Assembly (NCBI RefSeq): GCF_031599675.1
Contig: NZ_CP134223.1
Location: forward strand, 2,728,001-2,792,000
Length of the DNA: 64,000 bases
From: Paenibacillus pedocola
GTDB taxonomy: Bacteria > Bacillota > Bacilli > Paenibacillales > Paenibacillaceae
Direction: 5' to 3'
Shown here: positions 25,588 through 35,655 of the stretch, one piece after another
Layout: each line of letters opens with the position of its first letter
How positions within the stretch are numbered: position 1 is the first letter of the stretch
Notes under the pieces: generated by a model
Told to the model about the DNA's origin: nothing
The model's database searches: none
Seen by the model: only the letters and a program-made list of their open reading frames with translations
Position numbers and translations under genes: made by a program

Positions 25588-26009
25588 TTATGCTTTCTTC
25601 CGCCGGAATATTTGTCCGAGGACTTCACTAAGCACGAGACCTGTAGCGATGGCTCCGGATAGCAGCAGAGCCTGCACGGCAAACTGAATCGCCTGATTAT
25701 TATCATTCTCCACGAACTTGCGCATCGCATCATACGCGAGTCCCCCGGGACAAGCGGAATAATCCCTCCGACGCTGAAGATAATGACCGGCATCTTGAAG
25801 GATCGGGCAAAGATTTGACTGATTACACCGACAACGACGGTGGCTAAGAAGGTGGCAATCACTGTATCCCACCGCTCATCAAGCTGCAAATACAGTATCC
25901 AGCCCACCATTCCGGCGAAACCGCATTGCAGAAGCGCACGCCCTGGCGCATTGAACAGAATGCAGAATGCGGCAGCGGCAATAAAGCTGGTTATCAATTG
26001 CAAAATCAT
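25588..26009 (-). pseudogene. ThrE-type threonine/serine exporter, C-terminal half (YjjB-like), frameshifted
   Basis: Membrane protein of about 140 aa if intact. The first part (from MILQLITSFIAAAAFCILFNAP through FSVGGIIPLVPG) is in one frame and ends in the wrong frame at the PG-GLAYDA joint; the remainder (GLAYDAMRKFVENDNNQAI to EVLGQIFRRKKA) is read in another. At the break (about 25745-25752) a run of five G codes, where six would restore P-G-G-L. So a one-base deletion in a homopolymer, or a sequencing slip, breaks it. It is followed upstream by its partner gene. Confidence 0.8.
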
Positions 26010-26039
26010 GAAGGGTTGACCTCTTTCACTCCTTATATT

Positions 26040-26807
26040 TTAAAAAAGAGACAGCACAAGCCCGATCCCAGTTCCAATCGCAAAAGCGGTCAGGAAGGCA
26101 TCGGCTCCCTTGGACAGGCCGGAGACCAGATGCCCGGCCATAAGATCACGGACGGCATTGGTAATGAGCAGACCCGGAACGAGCGGCATCACGGACCCGA
26201 TAATAATCTTGTCCATCTCCTGGCCGATACCCGCTTTAACAGACAGGAAAGCAAGCAGGCCGATCAGGAACGAGGCGCTGAACTCCGCGAAGAATCTGAT
26301 CTGGACAAGCCGGTGCAGGTAGGTTGCAGCGGCGAAGCCTAATGCGGACGCGAGGAGGGCCGGGAGGGCATCCCACAGGCTGCCCTTGAACATTACGGTG
26401 AAACATGCGCCGGTGAGGGCAGCTGCAGCGATCTGCAGCCAGGCCGGATAGGCGTGCGCGGCATCGTCAACAGCCCCAAGCCGCTCGCGGGCTTCGGCTG
26501 CTGTGAGCTGGCGCTCGCTGAGACGGCGGGAGATGTCGTTGACCTCCGACACCTTTTGCAGATCGGTTGTCCGTTCGGCGATCCGGAACAGCTTTACCGG
26601 CTCGGTTCTGTTCGTCGTAAACATAATAACCGTAGGGGTCACATAGCTGTGTGCTCCGGGAAAACCTAAGGCTGCTGCCATGCGGGACATGGTGTCCTCT
26701 ACGCGATAGGTTTCCGCGCCGCTTTGCAGCATGATTTTACCTGCCAGCAGGCACAGGTCGATTATATCATGCGCGGAAGTATTGCTGTTATTGCTTGAGC
26801 TATCCAA
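26040..26807 (-). CDS. ThrE-type threonine/serine exporter, N-terminal half (YjjP-like)
   Basis: 255 aa DUF1212-type protein. Soluble N-terminal region (about 1-120) includes GKIMLQSGAETYRVEDTMSRMA and VMFTTNRTEPVKLFRI, followed by about five transmembrane segments (LQIAAAALTGACFTVMFKG to AFAIGTGIGLVLSLF). In many bacteria this half works with the small YjjB half to export small organic acids or amino acids. TTG start at 26807 with GGGAGG about ten bases upstream. 31 bp separate it from the frameshifted partner, so they form one operon. Confidence 0.88.
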   Translation of the reverse strand: MDSSSNNSNTSAHDIIDLCLLAGKIMLQSGAETYRVEDTMSRMAAALGFPGAHSYVTPTVIMFTTNRTEPVKLFRIAERTTDLQKVSEVNDISRRLSERQLTAAEARERLGAVDDAAHAYPAWLQIAAAALTGACFTVMFKGSLWDALPALLASALGFAAATYLHRLVQIRFFAEFSASFLIGLLAFLSVKAGIGQEMDKIIIGSVMPLVPGLLITNAVRDLMAGHLVSGLSKGADAFLTAFAIGTGIGLVLSLF

Positions 26808-27018
26808 CTTCGTTCGATCCTCCCCTGGAGTGTTATATATCCGATTGTCGCCGCAATTTCACAAAAGATCAACCTCAATTGCTGTTATTTACGGAAATAA
26901 TAAAAATTTATTGAAAGTTTTAACTAGATATTAACTTATTATTTCCAGTTTACGATATAAAAAAGGAGAAAATTTACAGGGGAAAGAGAGCTGACCGATA
27001 ATCGTTAATATGCATCCG

Positions 27019-27621
27019 TTATTTCCATGTGTTGTCGGGTTTGGTTTCAAGGGTACATAATCCCGTCGCAACGCCCCCCGAAAAGATTGTCAGGATCGAA
27101 TGGAAAAAGGTTTCTTTGGAGATGAGCAGACCGCCAGCCCCGATAATAACAATGTCCGTCAGAAAAATAATGACCCCAACATTCAACGGAACATACCGTT
27201 TCAGAAATTTAGCAAGCAGATCCGTCCCCCCTGTACTCGCCTTGAAACGCAGCATTAGCCCGAGCCCGCTGCCCATCAGAAAGCCGCCGATAATGGCGCT
27301 TGAGATTGAGCCTAGCTCAATGTAATAGAGAAAATAAAACTGGAGCGGCCCGAGCAGCTCGATCAGGAACGAGGAGATTACAAGCCCGAGAATGCTGTTA
27401 TAAAAAATGTCCCGTTCCTTTACCCAGGCAAGCAGAAAAATGGGGAGGCTGCACACGATAATAGCCAGTCCGATTTTTGTACCGGTCAAATAATTGATAA
27501 TTAGGGCAATGCCGATTATTCCGCCGTCCAGAATTTTGTAAGGGACAAGAAAAAAATTAGTTCCCGCTGCAATAAGCAGCCCCCCCAATAATATGACGGT
27601 GTACCGCAAAAATGGGCGCAT
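27019..27621 (-). CDS. YitT family membrane protein
   Basis: 200 aa, five or six transmembrane helices (YTVILLGGLLIAAGTNFFLVPY to TGLCTLETKP). The conserved SSAIIGGFLMGSGLGLMLRFKASTGGTD is the family hallmark. The start at 27621 (MRPFLRY) follows TTGGAGATG; the longer frame to 27693 has no site. Function of the family is unknown; the C-terminal DUF2179 domain of long members is absent, so this is the short form. Confidence 0.88.
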   Translation of the reverse strand: MRPFLRYTVILLGGLLIAAGTNFFLVPYKILDGGIIGIALIINYLTGTKIGLAIIVCSLPIFLLAWVKERDIFYNSILGLVISSFLIELLGPLQFYFLYYIELGSISSAIIGGFLMGSGLGLMLRFKASTGGTDLLAKFLKRYVPLNVGVIIFLTDIVIIGAGGLLISKETFFHSILTIFSGGVATGLCTLETKPDNTWK

Positions 27622-27690
27622 ATTCAACATCTCCAAAATGAGGCATGTCTTAATGAATATGCTTGGCCCTGGAAAAAAATAGCCGGAATG

Positions 27691-27715
27691 CAAAAAATCC
27701 TGCTTACGCAGGATT
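27691..27715 (-). terminator. Terminator of the DUF3231 gene
   Basis: Perfect 8-bp stem AATCCTGC / GCAGGATT around GTAA, followed on the minus strand by TTTTTTG. Confidence 0.8.
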
Positions 27716-27738
27716 AGACGGGGTACATGTAGGGATCA

Positions 27739-28257
27739 TTAGACCAACACAGGCTCCGGAGTCTTAAGCTGAAGCGGAGGCGGTACCAGCCAGCCTTTCT
27801 TTTTATTCATTTTGAGCACCTGCAGTCCCAGTGCGGCCATTTGCGCATGGAATTTCATGAACATTGCCCCGAGGTCTTCGCGGATCGAGGTTCCCATAGC
27901 CTGGCTGCATACCACGAGGCCTAAGGAAGCGGCGGCAGAAAGGGCAGCGGCAATTTCAGGATCAGAGAACCGTGCTCCGGCGGGGATATCCTCCAGCTTC
28001 ACCGATGGGCGGTCCGGGAGTCCAGGAGGAGGTGTGATGCCGTGTGTTTTCAGCAGCTTGTCACATTCCTTGATCTCCCGGTGCACCTGATCGATGAAAT
28101 TATCAATGACTTCTTTCAGATCCTGATCACCAGCATGATAATGAAAAGCCTGGAAAGTGGATAAGGACATTTTGGCCGATGCGGAACATTGCCACAGGTT
28201 GAAGATTTCCCCGTAGTGCAGCGGTTCATCTTTGGAATTTCCGGATAAAACACCCAT
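27739..28257 (-). CDS. DUF3231 family protein (CotF/ferritin-like)
   Basis: 172 aa helical bundle. N-terminal YGEIFNLWQCSASAKMSLSTFQAFHYHAGD and the helix EVIDNFIDQVHREIKECDKLLKTHGI are DUF3231/spore-coat CotF-type motifs. The usual tandem second copy is missing, so this is a half-length (single-module) member. A long helix RFSDPEIAAALSAAASLGLVV and the basic C-terminus follow. Terminator at 27691. Sporulation role is inferred from family, not from the sequence here. Confidence 0.75.
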   Translation of the reverse strand: MGVLSGNSKDEPLHYGEIFNLWQCSASAKMSLSTFQAFHYHAGDQDLKEVIDNFIDQVHREIKECDKLLKTHGITPPPGLPDRPSVKLEDIPAGARFSDPEIAAALSAAASLGLVVCSQAMGTSIREDLGAMFMKFHAQMAALGLQVLKMNKKKGWLVPPPLQLKTPEPVLV

Positions 28258-28439
28258 AACTAGTACAACTCCTTCACAAATAAAGTTAGGAACGTGGAGT
28301 TAGGATGTCCGGCATAACCTGTTTTATACGGAGATATACTGTAAGTGCAACATTAAGGCTTGCCGAAGCAGATAAAAGAATATATATTAACAGTAAATGT
28401 TACGAATAATATATTGCTATCAAAGCAGGTGAACAGCGG

Positions 28440-28661
28440 ATGGACTATACGTATAAAGTACTGGAGAGCGACTTGGACTTGCTGGCAGCCGCGCTGTCAG
28501 AGGTCCCGGTAGCGGTTGCCGTAAAAGAATATGAGGATGATATTCTGGAGGATGGCGGACGCATCAGAGAATATACACCAAATTCTGTTCGCATCCGCGG
28601 ATTATCCTACAGCCGGGAGCTGTATGAATTTCGTGCCTATCCTGTACACATAGGAGAATAA
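28440..28661 (+). CDS. Small hypothetical protein
   Basis: 73 aa, no recognised family. Acidic middle (KEYEDDILEDGGRIREYTPNSVRIRG) between hydrophobic-patterned helices. The start ATG has AGCAGGTGA about 10 bases upstream. A TTCG-loop hairpin with a T run follows, so it is probably a real monocistronic gene. Confidence 0.5.
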   Translation: MDYTYKVLESDLDLLAAALSEVPVAVAVKEYEDDILEDGGRIREYTPNSVRIRGLSYSRELYEFRAYPVHIGE

Positions 28662-28675
28662 GTGGTGTTCCATCA

Positions 28676-28736
28676 AGACCCCCAATTAGCCTTTATTGCT
28701 TCGGCAATTAAAGAAAGGCTGAGACGGGTTTTTTGA
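28676..28736 (+). terminator. Terminator of the small hypothetical gene
   Basis: Hairpin with TTCG loop: AGCCTTTATTGC / GCAATTAAAGAAAGGCT, then GGGTTTTTTG. Confidence 0.6.
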
Positions 28737-28766
28737 TGTTTTCGCCTTGAGCAGCCGGTATGCGGA

Positions 28767-29639
28767 TTATCGTGAATACCGCTTACGGTAACGCAGAGGG
28801 GAGATGCCGACCTTGCCTGTGAACCGCCGTGAGAAGTAGGCCGTGCTCTCAAACCCTGTGCGCTCCGCGACCGCAGAGACAGGAATTTCCGTCTTCAGCA
28901 GCAGCAGTTTGGCCTGCTCCAGCCGGTAATCTGTCAAGTACTCCATCGGTGTCAGCCCGTAGACGCGCTTCATGCAGCGGGCTAAATAGTTGTAATGGAA
29001 ATGCAGTTCATCAGCGAGGACTGTATTGGTGAGCGCTTCCGCATAATGATTGCGGAGATATGCCTCCGTCTGCTCAGCAATCTCTACTGCATGGCTTCCT
29101 GCCGCATCCAGCTGCGCCAGATCCATCATGCGCAGCATCTCCTCGAAGATCCGCTGCTGCTGCCATACTGCGCTGGAGCGTCTGGCACGGTTCAGCTGCA
29201 GCAGCATTTCAGCCTGTCCGCTCCGTTCAAAGGGGTGCGGCAGCGGCCCGAACTGCGGCACCCTTATCGTATACGGAAACGTGAGGAACTGCCGGAAGTG
29301 CTCTTCCCGGCGGGCATAAACGGGGTCTCCCTCAGCAATCATCCATTCTCCGACGGTTTGAAAATGAATCCATGTGAAACTGGTTATTTCCTCACACGGC
29401 TTGACTGAGTAATGATAACGGTCCGGCAGGAGCAGCAGGCTGTGGCCGGCGGGCACAGCCCATTCCTTCTCCTCTTCACCGATATACAGGCAGCCCTGTT
29501 CAATAATAAGCAGGTCGAATTTACCCATAGCATTACGGTTAGGATGCTGGTCTCCAGGCTGATAGATGGTACGGTTGCACTCCAGAAAATAAGGAAATGG
29601 CGGTGCTGCCAGCTGAATATACGAAGAGGCGGATGGCAT
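28767..29639 (-). CDS. AraC family transcriptional regulator
   Basis: 290 aa. N-terminal cupin-type effector domain (residues 1-170; GHSLLLLPDRYHYSV) and C-terminal double HTH, with VLADELHFHYNYLARCMKRV and VSAVAERTGFESTAYFSRRFTGKVGISPLRYRKRY. That C-terminus is the family signature. Divergent from the GH127 gene with a 140-bp shared region, so it very probably activates it in response to arabinose-containing sugars. Confidence 0.92.
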   Translation of the reverse strand: MPSASSYIQLAAPPFPYFLECNRTIYQPGDQHPNRNAMGKFDLLIIEQGCLYIGEEEKEWAVPAGHSLLLLPDRYHYSVKPCEEITSFTWIHFQTVGEWMIAEGDPVYARREEHFRQFLTFPYTIRVPQFGPLPHPFERSGQAEMLLQLNRARRSSAVWQQQRIFEEMLRMMDLAQLDAAGSHAVEIAEQTEAYLRNHYAEALTNTVLADELHFHYNYLARCMKRVYGLTPMEYLTDYRLEQAKLLLLKTEIPVSAVAERTGFESTAYFSRRFTGKVGISPLRYRKRYSR

Positions 29640-29689
29640 GGGCTTCTCCTTTCAGAATCGTATGTTCTATAGTGTGAAATAGTACAAAA

Positions 29690-29737
29690 ACAGGGTTGCT
29701 TCTGATCCTGTTTTTTATTCATTTTACCCTCTATAAT
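29690..29737. promoter_or_regulatory. Regulatory region between AraC and GH127 genes
   Basis: Contains the inverted repeat AAAAACAGG / CCTGTTTTTT (about 29690-29716) and a TATAAT box (29732-29737) facing the GH127 gene. Placement between divergent genes makes it a probable operator rather than a terminator. Confidence 0.4.
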
Positions 29738-29779
29738 GGCAATTAGCGAGGGTGAATAATTTATGAAGGGAAGAGGGAA

Positions 29780-31732
29780 ATGAACAAAATTACTGAGATG
29801 AGGCTGACGCAGCCGGGGAATATAACAATCAAAGATGAGTTCTGGGGATGCTATATCCGGCTGGTACAGGATGTCGTGATCCCGTATCAATATGAGGCGC
29901 TGCATGACCGTGTGCCGGAAGCTGAACCAAGCCATGCGATCGCCAATTTTGAAATTGCCGCCGGGAGAAGGGCCGGAGAATTTAAAGGCTGGGTGTTCCA
30001 GGACAGCGACGTGGCCAAATGGCTGGAGGCAGTCGGATACTCCCTTAAGCTGAAGCCGGATCCTGAGCTGGAGCGCCAGGCGGATGAGGTCATCGATCTG
30101 ATTGGCGAGGCGCAGCAGGAGGACGGTTATCTGAATACTTATTTTACGGTTAAGGAACCGGGGAAACGCTGGACCAACCTTCAGGACTGCCATGAGCTGT
30201 ATTGTGCCGGTCATTTCATCGAGGCTGCAGTGGCGTATTATGAAGCTACCGGCAAAGATAAGCTGCTGAATATCATGCGCAGGGTAGTTGATCACATTGA
30301 TACTGTCTTTGGCCCGGAAGAGGGGAAACTCAAGGGATATGACGGGCACCAGGAAATTGAACTAGCACTCGTGAAGCTGCACCGGCTTACGGGGGATGAG
30401 AAGTATCTGAAGCTTAGCAGCTTCTTCATCGATCGGCGCGGACAGGAGCCGAACTTTCTGCGCCAGGAGTGGGAAAGCCGGGGGCGAATCACCCACTGGA
30501 GCGGTAAAACTGACCAGATCGATCTTGCCTATCTTCAGGCGCATCTTCCAGTCCGTGAGCAGAGTGCAGCTGTAGGACATTCCGTCCGTGCCGTCTATAT
30601 GTATACAGCAATGGCGGATCTGGCGCTGCTTAACGGAGACGGGGCGCTGCGCGACGCTTGTGTGCAGTTGTGGAATAATATGACGGAGAAGCAAATGTAT
30701 ATCTCAGGAGGCATCGGCTCTACGCATCATGGTGAGGCATTCACCTTTGATTACGATCTGCCTAACGATACGATCTATGCAGAGACCTGTGCTTCTATCG
30801 GATTGATCTTTTTTGCCCAGCGGATGCTGAGACTTGCTCCCGAGGCCCGGTATGCAGACGTGATGGAGCGGGCGCTCTACAACAATGTGCTCGGCTCCAT
30901 GGCCCAGGACGGCAAACATTATTTCTACGTAAACCCGCTGGAGGTATGGCCGCAGGCCTGCAGCTGCAATCCCGGCAAACATCATGTGAAACCGGAACGC
31001 CAGGGCTGGTTCGGCTGTGCCTGCTGTCCGCCTAATGTAGCGCGACTCCTGACTTCTCTGAATCAGTATATCTACACAGTACATGGTGACACCCTCTATA
31101 CGAACCTGTATATCGGCAGCGAATCGAACTTCACGCTTGGCGGGACCGAAGTGGCTATCACCCTGGAGAGCTGTTTCCCGTGGGAGGGTAAGGTTTCGAT
31201 GAAGGTGAATCCGGAACAACCCGGGAATTTCGGCATCGCGCTGCGTATCCCATCCTGGAGTGATGGGGCAGAGATCAGGGTGAATGGAGACGCAGTGAAA
31301 GTCACCGAGAGCCTGGAACTGGGCTATGCAGTTATCCGCAGAGAATGGAAGGAAGATGATGTGATTGAGCTGACCCTTCCGATGGAAGCGCACCGTGTCT
31401 ATGCCCATCCGAACCTGCGGGCTGATGCCGGGAAGACAGCCATTCAGCGCGGTCCGCTGGTTTATTGCCTTGAAGGCGTAGACAATGGCGAGCCGCTGAG
31501 CTCTATTGCCTTAAGTAAATCCGGAGAGTTCACGGAAACCTTTGTTGAGGGGCTACTTGGCGGTGCTGTAGTGGTCAAAACAGCGGGCTATCGTGTAGAT
31601 GAACAGAGCTGGGACGGCGGACTATACAGCAGAACGAAGGCTGCTGAGCAGCCGGCAGAAGTTACGGCCATCCCCTATTATCTGTGGGGTAACCGAGGCA
31701 GCGGTGAGATGAAGGTGTGGATAACGGAGTAA
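29780..31732 (+). CDS. GH127 beta-L-arabinofuranosidase
   Basis: Removes beta-linked L-arabinofuranose from plant glycans or glycoproteins. 650 aa, no signal peptide, so intracellular. (alpha/alpha)6 barrel followed by beta domains. The Zn/thiol site of the family is complete: E335 and C337 in ETCASIG, C415 and C416 in GCACCPPN; C415 would be the nucleophile. ATG 29780 has AGAGGG upstream. AraC-type regulator divergent. Confidence 0.93.
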   Translation: MNKITEMRLTQPGNITIKDEFWGCYIRLVQDVVIPYQYEALHDRVPEAEPSHAIANFEIAAGRRAGEFKGWVFQDSDVAKWLEAVGYSLKLKPDPELERQADEVIDLIGEAQQEDGYLNTYFTVKEPGKRWTNLQDCHELYCAGHFIEAAVAYYEATGKDKLLNIMRRVVDHIDTVFGPEEGKLKGYDGHQEIELALVKLHRLTGDEKYLKLSSFFIDRRGQEPNFLRQEWESRGRITHWSGKTDQIDLAYLQAHLPVREQSAAVGHSVRAVYMYTAMADLALLNGDGALRDACVQLWNNMTEKQMYISGGIGSTHHGEAFTFDYDLPNDTIYAETCASIGLIFFAQRMLRLAPEARYADVMERALYNNVLGSMAQDGKHYFYVNPLEVWPQACSCNPGKHHVKPERQGWFGCACCPPNVARLLTSLNQYIYTVHGDTLYTNLYIGSESNFTLGGTEVAITLESCFPWEGKVSMKVNPEQPGNFGIALRIPSWSDGAEIRVNGDAVKVTESLELGYAVIRREWKEDDVIELTLPMEAHRVYAHPNLRADAGKTAIQRGPLVYCLEGVDNGEPLSSIALSKSGEFTETFVEGLLGGAVVVKTAGYRVDEQSWDGGLYSRTKAAEQPAEVTAIPYYLWGNRGSGEMKVWITE

Positions 31733-31853
31733 TGCCTGCCCGAACTACTGGTTCATGCAGAGCAAGCAAGGCAAATGTGGTCTCGTTACCATTGACTGAC
31801 ATTAACTTATATTTACAGCTTCTTTGGCTTACAGGGTCAGGCAGCACAACAGC

Positions 31854-31900
31854 AAAACAACCCGGTTGTACCGCCTCAGCGGATATCCGGGTTGTTTGTT
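31854..31900. terminator. Terminator between GH127 and GH94 genes
   Basis: Stem AAACAACCCGG (31855-31865) / CCGGGTTGTTTGTT (31887-31900). The two genes converge, so it can serve both. Confidence 0.7.
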
Positions 31901-31943
31901 GCGGAATTATTAGCTAAGGCGTTAGTTACGCCCGTAGAGCTGC

Positions 31944-34379
31944 TTAACCAAGGACTACAACCACTTGGTGAACAGCACCATCACCCACTGGAGCAATGAT
32001 GTTACCTTCAACAGCTGCGCCGTCAAGTGTCAGGCTGGCAACACCCTTGGACACATGGTTCGGGTTCTGGATAGAAATGACGTAAGTGTCTCCACGGAAT
32101 ACGCGGGTGATTTCAAATCCGTCCCACTCAGCAGGGATACAAGGATCTACTTTCAGACCGGCGAAATCAGCCTGGATACCGAGAATGGACTGTGTAATGG
32201 CTACGTAGTTCCAAGCAGCTGTACCAGTCAGCCAGGAGTTCTTAGCTTCACCATGACGTACGGCATCTTTACCAGCGATCATTTGCGAATACACGTAAGG
32301 CTCCATACGGTGTACTTCACTGATGTCTTCCAGATAAGCCGGAGCGATTTTTTTATAGATTTCGAACGCTCTGTCACCATGGCCGAGCACGGTTTCAGCA
32401 ATCATGATCCATGGGTTGTTGTGGCAGAAAATACCGGCATTTTCTTTGTAGCCCGGAGGGTACGTAGAAATTTCACCCAGGTTCAGATAGTACTTGGAGT
32501 AAGGAGGCTGCTGCAATACGATACCGTAATCCGTATCCAGACGTTCCTGAACGGAAGTTAGTGCTCTTGCAGCTTCACCATTTTCAACACCGATACCTGC
32601 CATTACGCACATACCCTGCGGCTCGATGAAGATTTGGCCTTCTTCATTTTCCTTGCTGCCGATCTTGTCGCCGTAGTGGTCATAAGCGCGCAGGAACCAG
32701 TCGCCGTCGAAGCCGTGGGAGAGCGTGATGGCACTCATGTTCTCGATCTTCGCAACCGCATCTGCAGCGACGTCATCCAGTCCGCGCATGCGGCAGATTT
32801 CTGCATAGTCCGGTCCGACGAAGACGAACAGACCTGCGATGAATACGGATTCCGCTACGCCGCCTGCAATGTTCTCAGTTGTCTGGAACGATTCGCCCGG
32901 CTCGGTGGAGAAGCAGTTCAGGTTCAGACAGTCATTCCAGTCTGCGCGTCCGATGAGCGGCAGGCCGTGTGGTCCGAGGTTGTTCGTTACATGCTCGAAG
33001 GAACGTTTCAAGTGCTCGAATAGAGTAGCGGTGTTATTAGGGTCGCTGTCGAACGGAACCTGCTCATCGAGAATCGAATAATCTCCGGTTTCCTTAATGT
33101 AGGCAGCTGTTCCCGAGATCAGCCAAAGCGGATCATCATTGAAGCCGGAACCGACTTCGTTATTGCCTTTTTTGGTGAGCGGCTGGTACTGGTGATACGC
33201 GCTGCCGTCAGGGAACTGGGTAGCAGCGATATCGAGAATACGTTCTCTGGCACGCTCAGGAATCTGGTGTACGAAACCGAGCAAGTCCTGGTTGGAATCG
33301 CGGAAGCCCATACCGCGGCCAATCCCGGATTCGAAGTAGGAAGCGGAACGGGACATGTTGAAGGTGACCATACATTGGTATGGATTCCAGATGTTAACCA
33401 TGCGGTTCAGCTTGTCGTCGCCGCTCTGGATCTGGTATTTGGACAGCAGGTTATCCCAGTGTGCAGCCAGGACAGCCAGAGCCGCGTCAACTTGAGCATC
33501 TGTAGCGAACTGTTCGATAACAGCCAGAGCCGGTTTTTTGTTGATGACATTCAGGGATTCCCATTTCTCATCTTCCGGGTTCTCGATGTAGCCGAGTACG
33601 AAGATGAAGCTTTGCTCTTCGCCTGGTTCCAGCGTGATTTCCAGAGCGTGGGAGCCGATTGGCGACCAGCCGGAAGCTACGGAGTTGGTGGCTTCACCGG
33701 CAGCTACTGCCTGCGGAGCGTCCAGACCATTGTACATACCCACGAAGGATTCGCGGTCGGTATCAAAGCCGGCGATTTCTTTATTTACTGAATAGAAAGC
33801 GTAGTGGTTTCTGCGCTCACGGTATTCAGTTTTGTGATAGATAACGGAATCCTTTACTTCAACTTCACCAGTGCTCAGGTTACGCTGGAAGTTAGTCATA
33901 TCATCATTAGCATTCCACAGACAGAATTCAGCAAAAGAGAACAGCTTCACTGTCTTTTTCGCGGAGCCCGTGTTCTTCACAACAAGGCGGTGTACTTCAG
34001 CATTATGGCCCATCGGTACAAAAGCCAGCTGATTTACAGAGATACCATTGCGTTCGCCGGTAATGGAAGTATAACCCAGACCGTGGCGGCATTCGTAGAA
34101 ATCAAGATCACGTTTAACCGGCATCCAGCCCGGGGTCCAGAAATCACCGTCGTCATACAGATAATAGTAGCGTCCGCCTGTATCCAGCGGAATATTGTTA
34201 TACCGGTAACGGGTAAGTCTTCTCATGCGGGCATCGCGGTAGAAGGTGTAACCACCGGCAGTATTAGAGATAAGGCCGAAAAATTGCTCGTTGCCGAGGT
34301 AGTTGATCCATGGGTAAGGTGTTTTAGGAGTGTTAATTACATACTCTTTACGAGTGTCGTCAAAAGTTCCGAATTTCAT
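31944..34379 (-). CDS. GH94 cellobiose phosphorylase
   Basis: Splits cellobiose with phosphate to glucose-1-phosphate and glucose. 811 aa. N-terminal beta-sandwich, then (alpha/alpha)6 barrel with [13 protein letters not shown]-type core (here [20 protein letters not shown]), [23 protein letters not shown], and the catalytic acid D480 in [11 protein letters not shown]. The start at 34379 follows AAAGGAG; the ORF's upstream TTG is not used. It lies behind a LacI-type operator at 34403, and the LacI gene follows, so it is a repressor-controlled unit. Confidence 0.93.
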   Translation of the reverse strand: MKFGTFDDTRKEYVINTPKTPYPWINYLGNEQFFGLISNTAGGYTFYRDARMRRLTRYRYNNIPLDTGGRYYYLYDDGDFWTPGWMPVKRDLDFYECRHGLGYTSITGERNGISVNQLAFVPMGHNAEVHRLVVKNTGSAKKTVKLFSFAEFCLWNANDDMTNFQRNLSTGEVEVKDSVIYHKTEYRERRNHYAFYSVNKEIAGFDTDRESFVGMYNGLDAPQAVAAGEATNSVASGWSPIGSHALEITLEPGEEQSFIFVLGYIENPEDEKWESLNVINKKPALAVIEQFATDAQVDAALAVLAAHWDNLLSKYQIQSGDDKLNRMVNIWNPYQCMVTFNMSRSASYFESGIGRGMGFRDSNQDLLGFVHQIPERARERILDIAATQFPDGSAYHQYQPLTKKGNNEVGSGFNDDPLWLISGTAAYIKETGDYSILDEQVPFDSDPNNTATLFEHLKRSFEHVTNNLGPHGLPLIGRADWNDCLNLNCFSTEPGESFQTTENIAGGVAESVFIAGLFVFVGPDYAEICRMRGLDDVAADAVAKIENMSAITLSHGFDGDWFLRAYDHYGDKIGSKENEEGQIFIEPQGMCVMAGIGVENGEAARALTSVQERLDTDYGIVLQQPPYSKYYLNLGEISTYPPGYKENAGIFCHNNPWIMIAETVLGHGDRAFEIYKKIAPAYLEDISEVHRMEPYVYSQMIAGKDAVRHGEAKNSWLTGTAAWNYVAITQSILGIQADFAGLKVDPCIPAEWDGFEITRVFRGDTYVISIQNPNHVSKGVASLTLDGAAVEGNIIAPVGDGAVHQVVVVLG

Positions 34380-34402
34380 TAGAGGAAAGTCTCCTTTCAA
34401 TT

Positions 34403-34418
34403 GTGAACGCGCGTTTAC
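34403..34418. promoter_or_regulatory. LacI-family operator before the GH94 gene
   Basis: GTGAACGCGCGTTTAC: nearly palindromic, CpG-centred. It matches the site at 35640 in 14 of 16 positions and lies 24 bp before the GH94 start. Confidence 0.75.
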
Positions 34419-34463
34419 GGTGGTGAGAAAAAATTCCCTCGGGGCAAAGGGAGTTTCTCGGGT

Positions 34464-35528
34464 TTATTGATTAGATGACTTCGGCGGCTGGCACGAATCT
34501 CTTTCGACCAGCCGGGCCGGAAAACTGATGGTGCTGAAGGTCGGTTGCCGGGAATCACACAGCTCGATAACTTTCTCTACAGCAGCCTTGGACATTTCGT
34601 AAATCGGCAGCCGCACGGAGGTCAGCTTCGGATTGATGCGGGCAGCCAGCTGCACATCATCGAATCCGGCAATGGACATGTCTTCCGGTACGGAGATTCC
34701 ATGTTCGGTGAACGCTTCCATTGCGGAGATAGCCATGTCGTCATTGGAAGAGAAGAAGGCGGTAGGCAGCGGACTGCCGGTAGCCAGCAGCTTCTTAACC
34801 TCTTCATAAGCCGTTTCCTTCAGAAAGTCACCCTGCAGGATAAACCGCTCATCCATAGCCAGCCCGTGTCGTTTCAGCGTATCCTCGTAGGCCATGTACC
34901 GTTCCCGTCCGGAGTAGGTGTTCATTCGTCCGCAGATCATGCCGATTTCTTCATGGCCAAGGCTGATCAGATACTCAATCGCTTCGACCGTACCCTCATA
35001 ATCCTTGGAGTTGACGATGGCCAGATGATTGCGGTCCAGGTGCTCCGACATGATCTCCGAAATATCATAATCAATCAGCACAAGCGGGGAGCCCATGCTC
35101 ACCATTTCCCGCACGATATCAATATCCTTCTGGGTGCCGACGATAATGCCGCCGTCAATCCGTTTCTGCAGGAAGGCCTGCTTCACCTTCAGGAAATCAT
35201 CGGGGGAATATACAGTGTGGATCAGCACATAACAGCCGCGGGCATTCGCCGTGTCGACTACGGCATCGACGAAAGGCGCGAAGTAATTGTTCTGATAGAT
35301 CCGGGTCGTATTCTCCTTCTCGTTCATGCTGATGGCGAAAAGGCCGATCGTATCGGTCTTCTTGCCGGCCAGCGCCCTTGCAAAGCTGTTGGGCTCGTAC
35401 TGGTGCTGTTCAATGACCTTCAGTACCTTGGCACGAGTCTCTTCAGGGACGTTGGAATAATTGTTGATCACGCGGGATACCGTGCTTCGGGACACCCCTG
35501 CGAGCTTGGCTATATCTTCGCTGCGCAT
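34464..35528 (-). CDS. LacI family transcriptional regulator
   Basis: 354 aa. Residues 1-22 carry SEDIAKLAGVSRSTVSRVIN, the LacI headpiece; the rest is a sugar-binding domain of the ribose-binding fold. Start at 35528 (MRSEDIAKL) follows AAAAGGGGGC. Upstream of the GH94 gene in the same direction. Two near-identical operators flank the pair, so autorepression and control of cellobiose phosphorylase are inferred. The effector is probably a cello-oligosaccharide or its phosphate product. Confidence 0.93.
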   Translation of the reverse strand: MRSEDIAKLAGVSRSTVSRVINNYSNVPEETRAKVLKVIEQHQYEPNSFARALAGKKTDTIGLFAISMNEKENTTRIYQNNYFAPFVDAVVDTANARGCYVLIHTVYSPDDFLKVKQAFLQKRIDGGIIVGTQKDIDIVREMVSMGSPLVLIDYDISEIMSEHLDRNHLAIVNSKDYEGTVEAIEYLISLGHEEIGMICGRMNTYSGRERYMAYEDTLKRHGLAMDERFILQGDFLKETAYEEVKKLLATGSPLPTAFFSSNDDMAISAMEAFTEHGISVPEDMSIAGFDDVQLAARINPKLTSVRLPIYEMSKAAVEKVIELCDSRQPTFSTISFPARLVERDSCQPPKSSNQ

Positions 35529-35639
35529 ATTGCCCCCTTTTCCAAACATAAGGATTAATAAGGTATAGGTTATAATCATCCTTATATTTCTTGCTGAAAC
35601 TGTGCCGTCCGCTTAAGAACGGAGTAGCTGTTTCTAATT

Positions 35640-35655
35640 GTAAACGCGCGTTTAT
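35640..35655. promoter_or_regulatory. LacI-family operator before the LacI gene
   Basis: GTAAACGCGCGTTTAT, palindromic around CG-CG. It lies about 110 bp before the LacI start and between divergent units. Confidence 0.75.

Noticed and set aside
29690-29716. Rho-independent terminator
   Set aside because: AAAAACAGG / CCTGTTTTTT looks like one, but it lies between divergent genes where no transcript ends; an operator is more likely.
29384-30349. 321-codon minus-strand frame
   Set aside because: It is antisense to both the GH127 gene and the intergenic region, and its translation has no recognisable domain.
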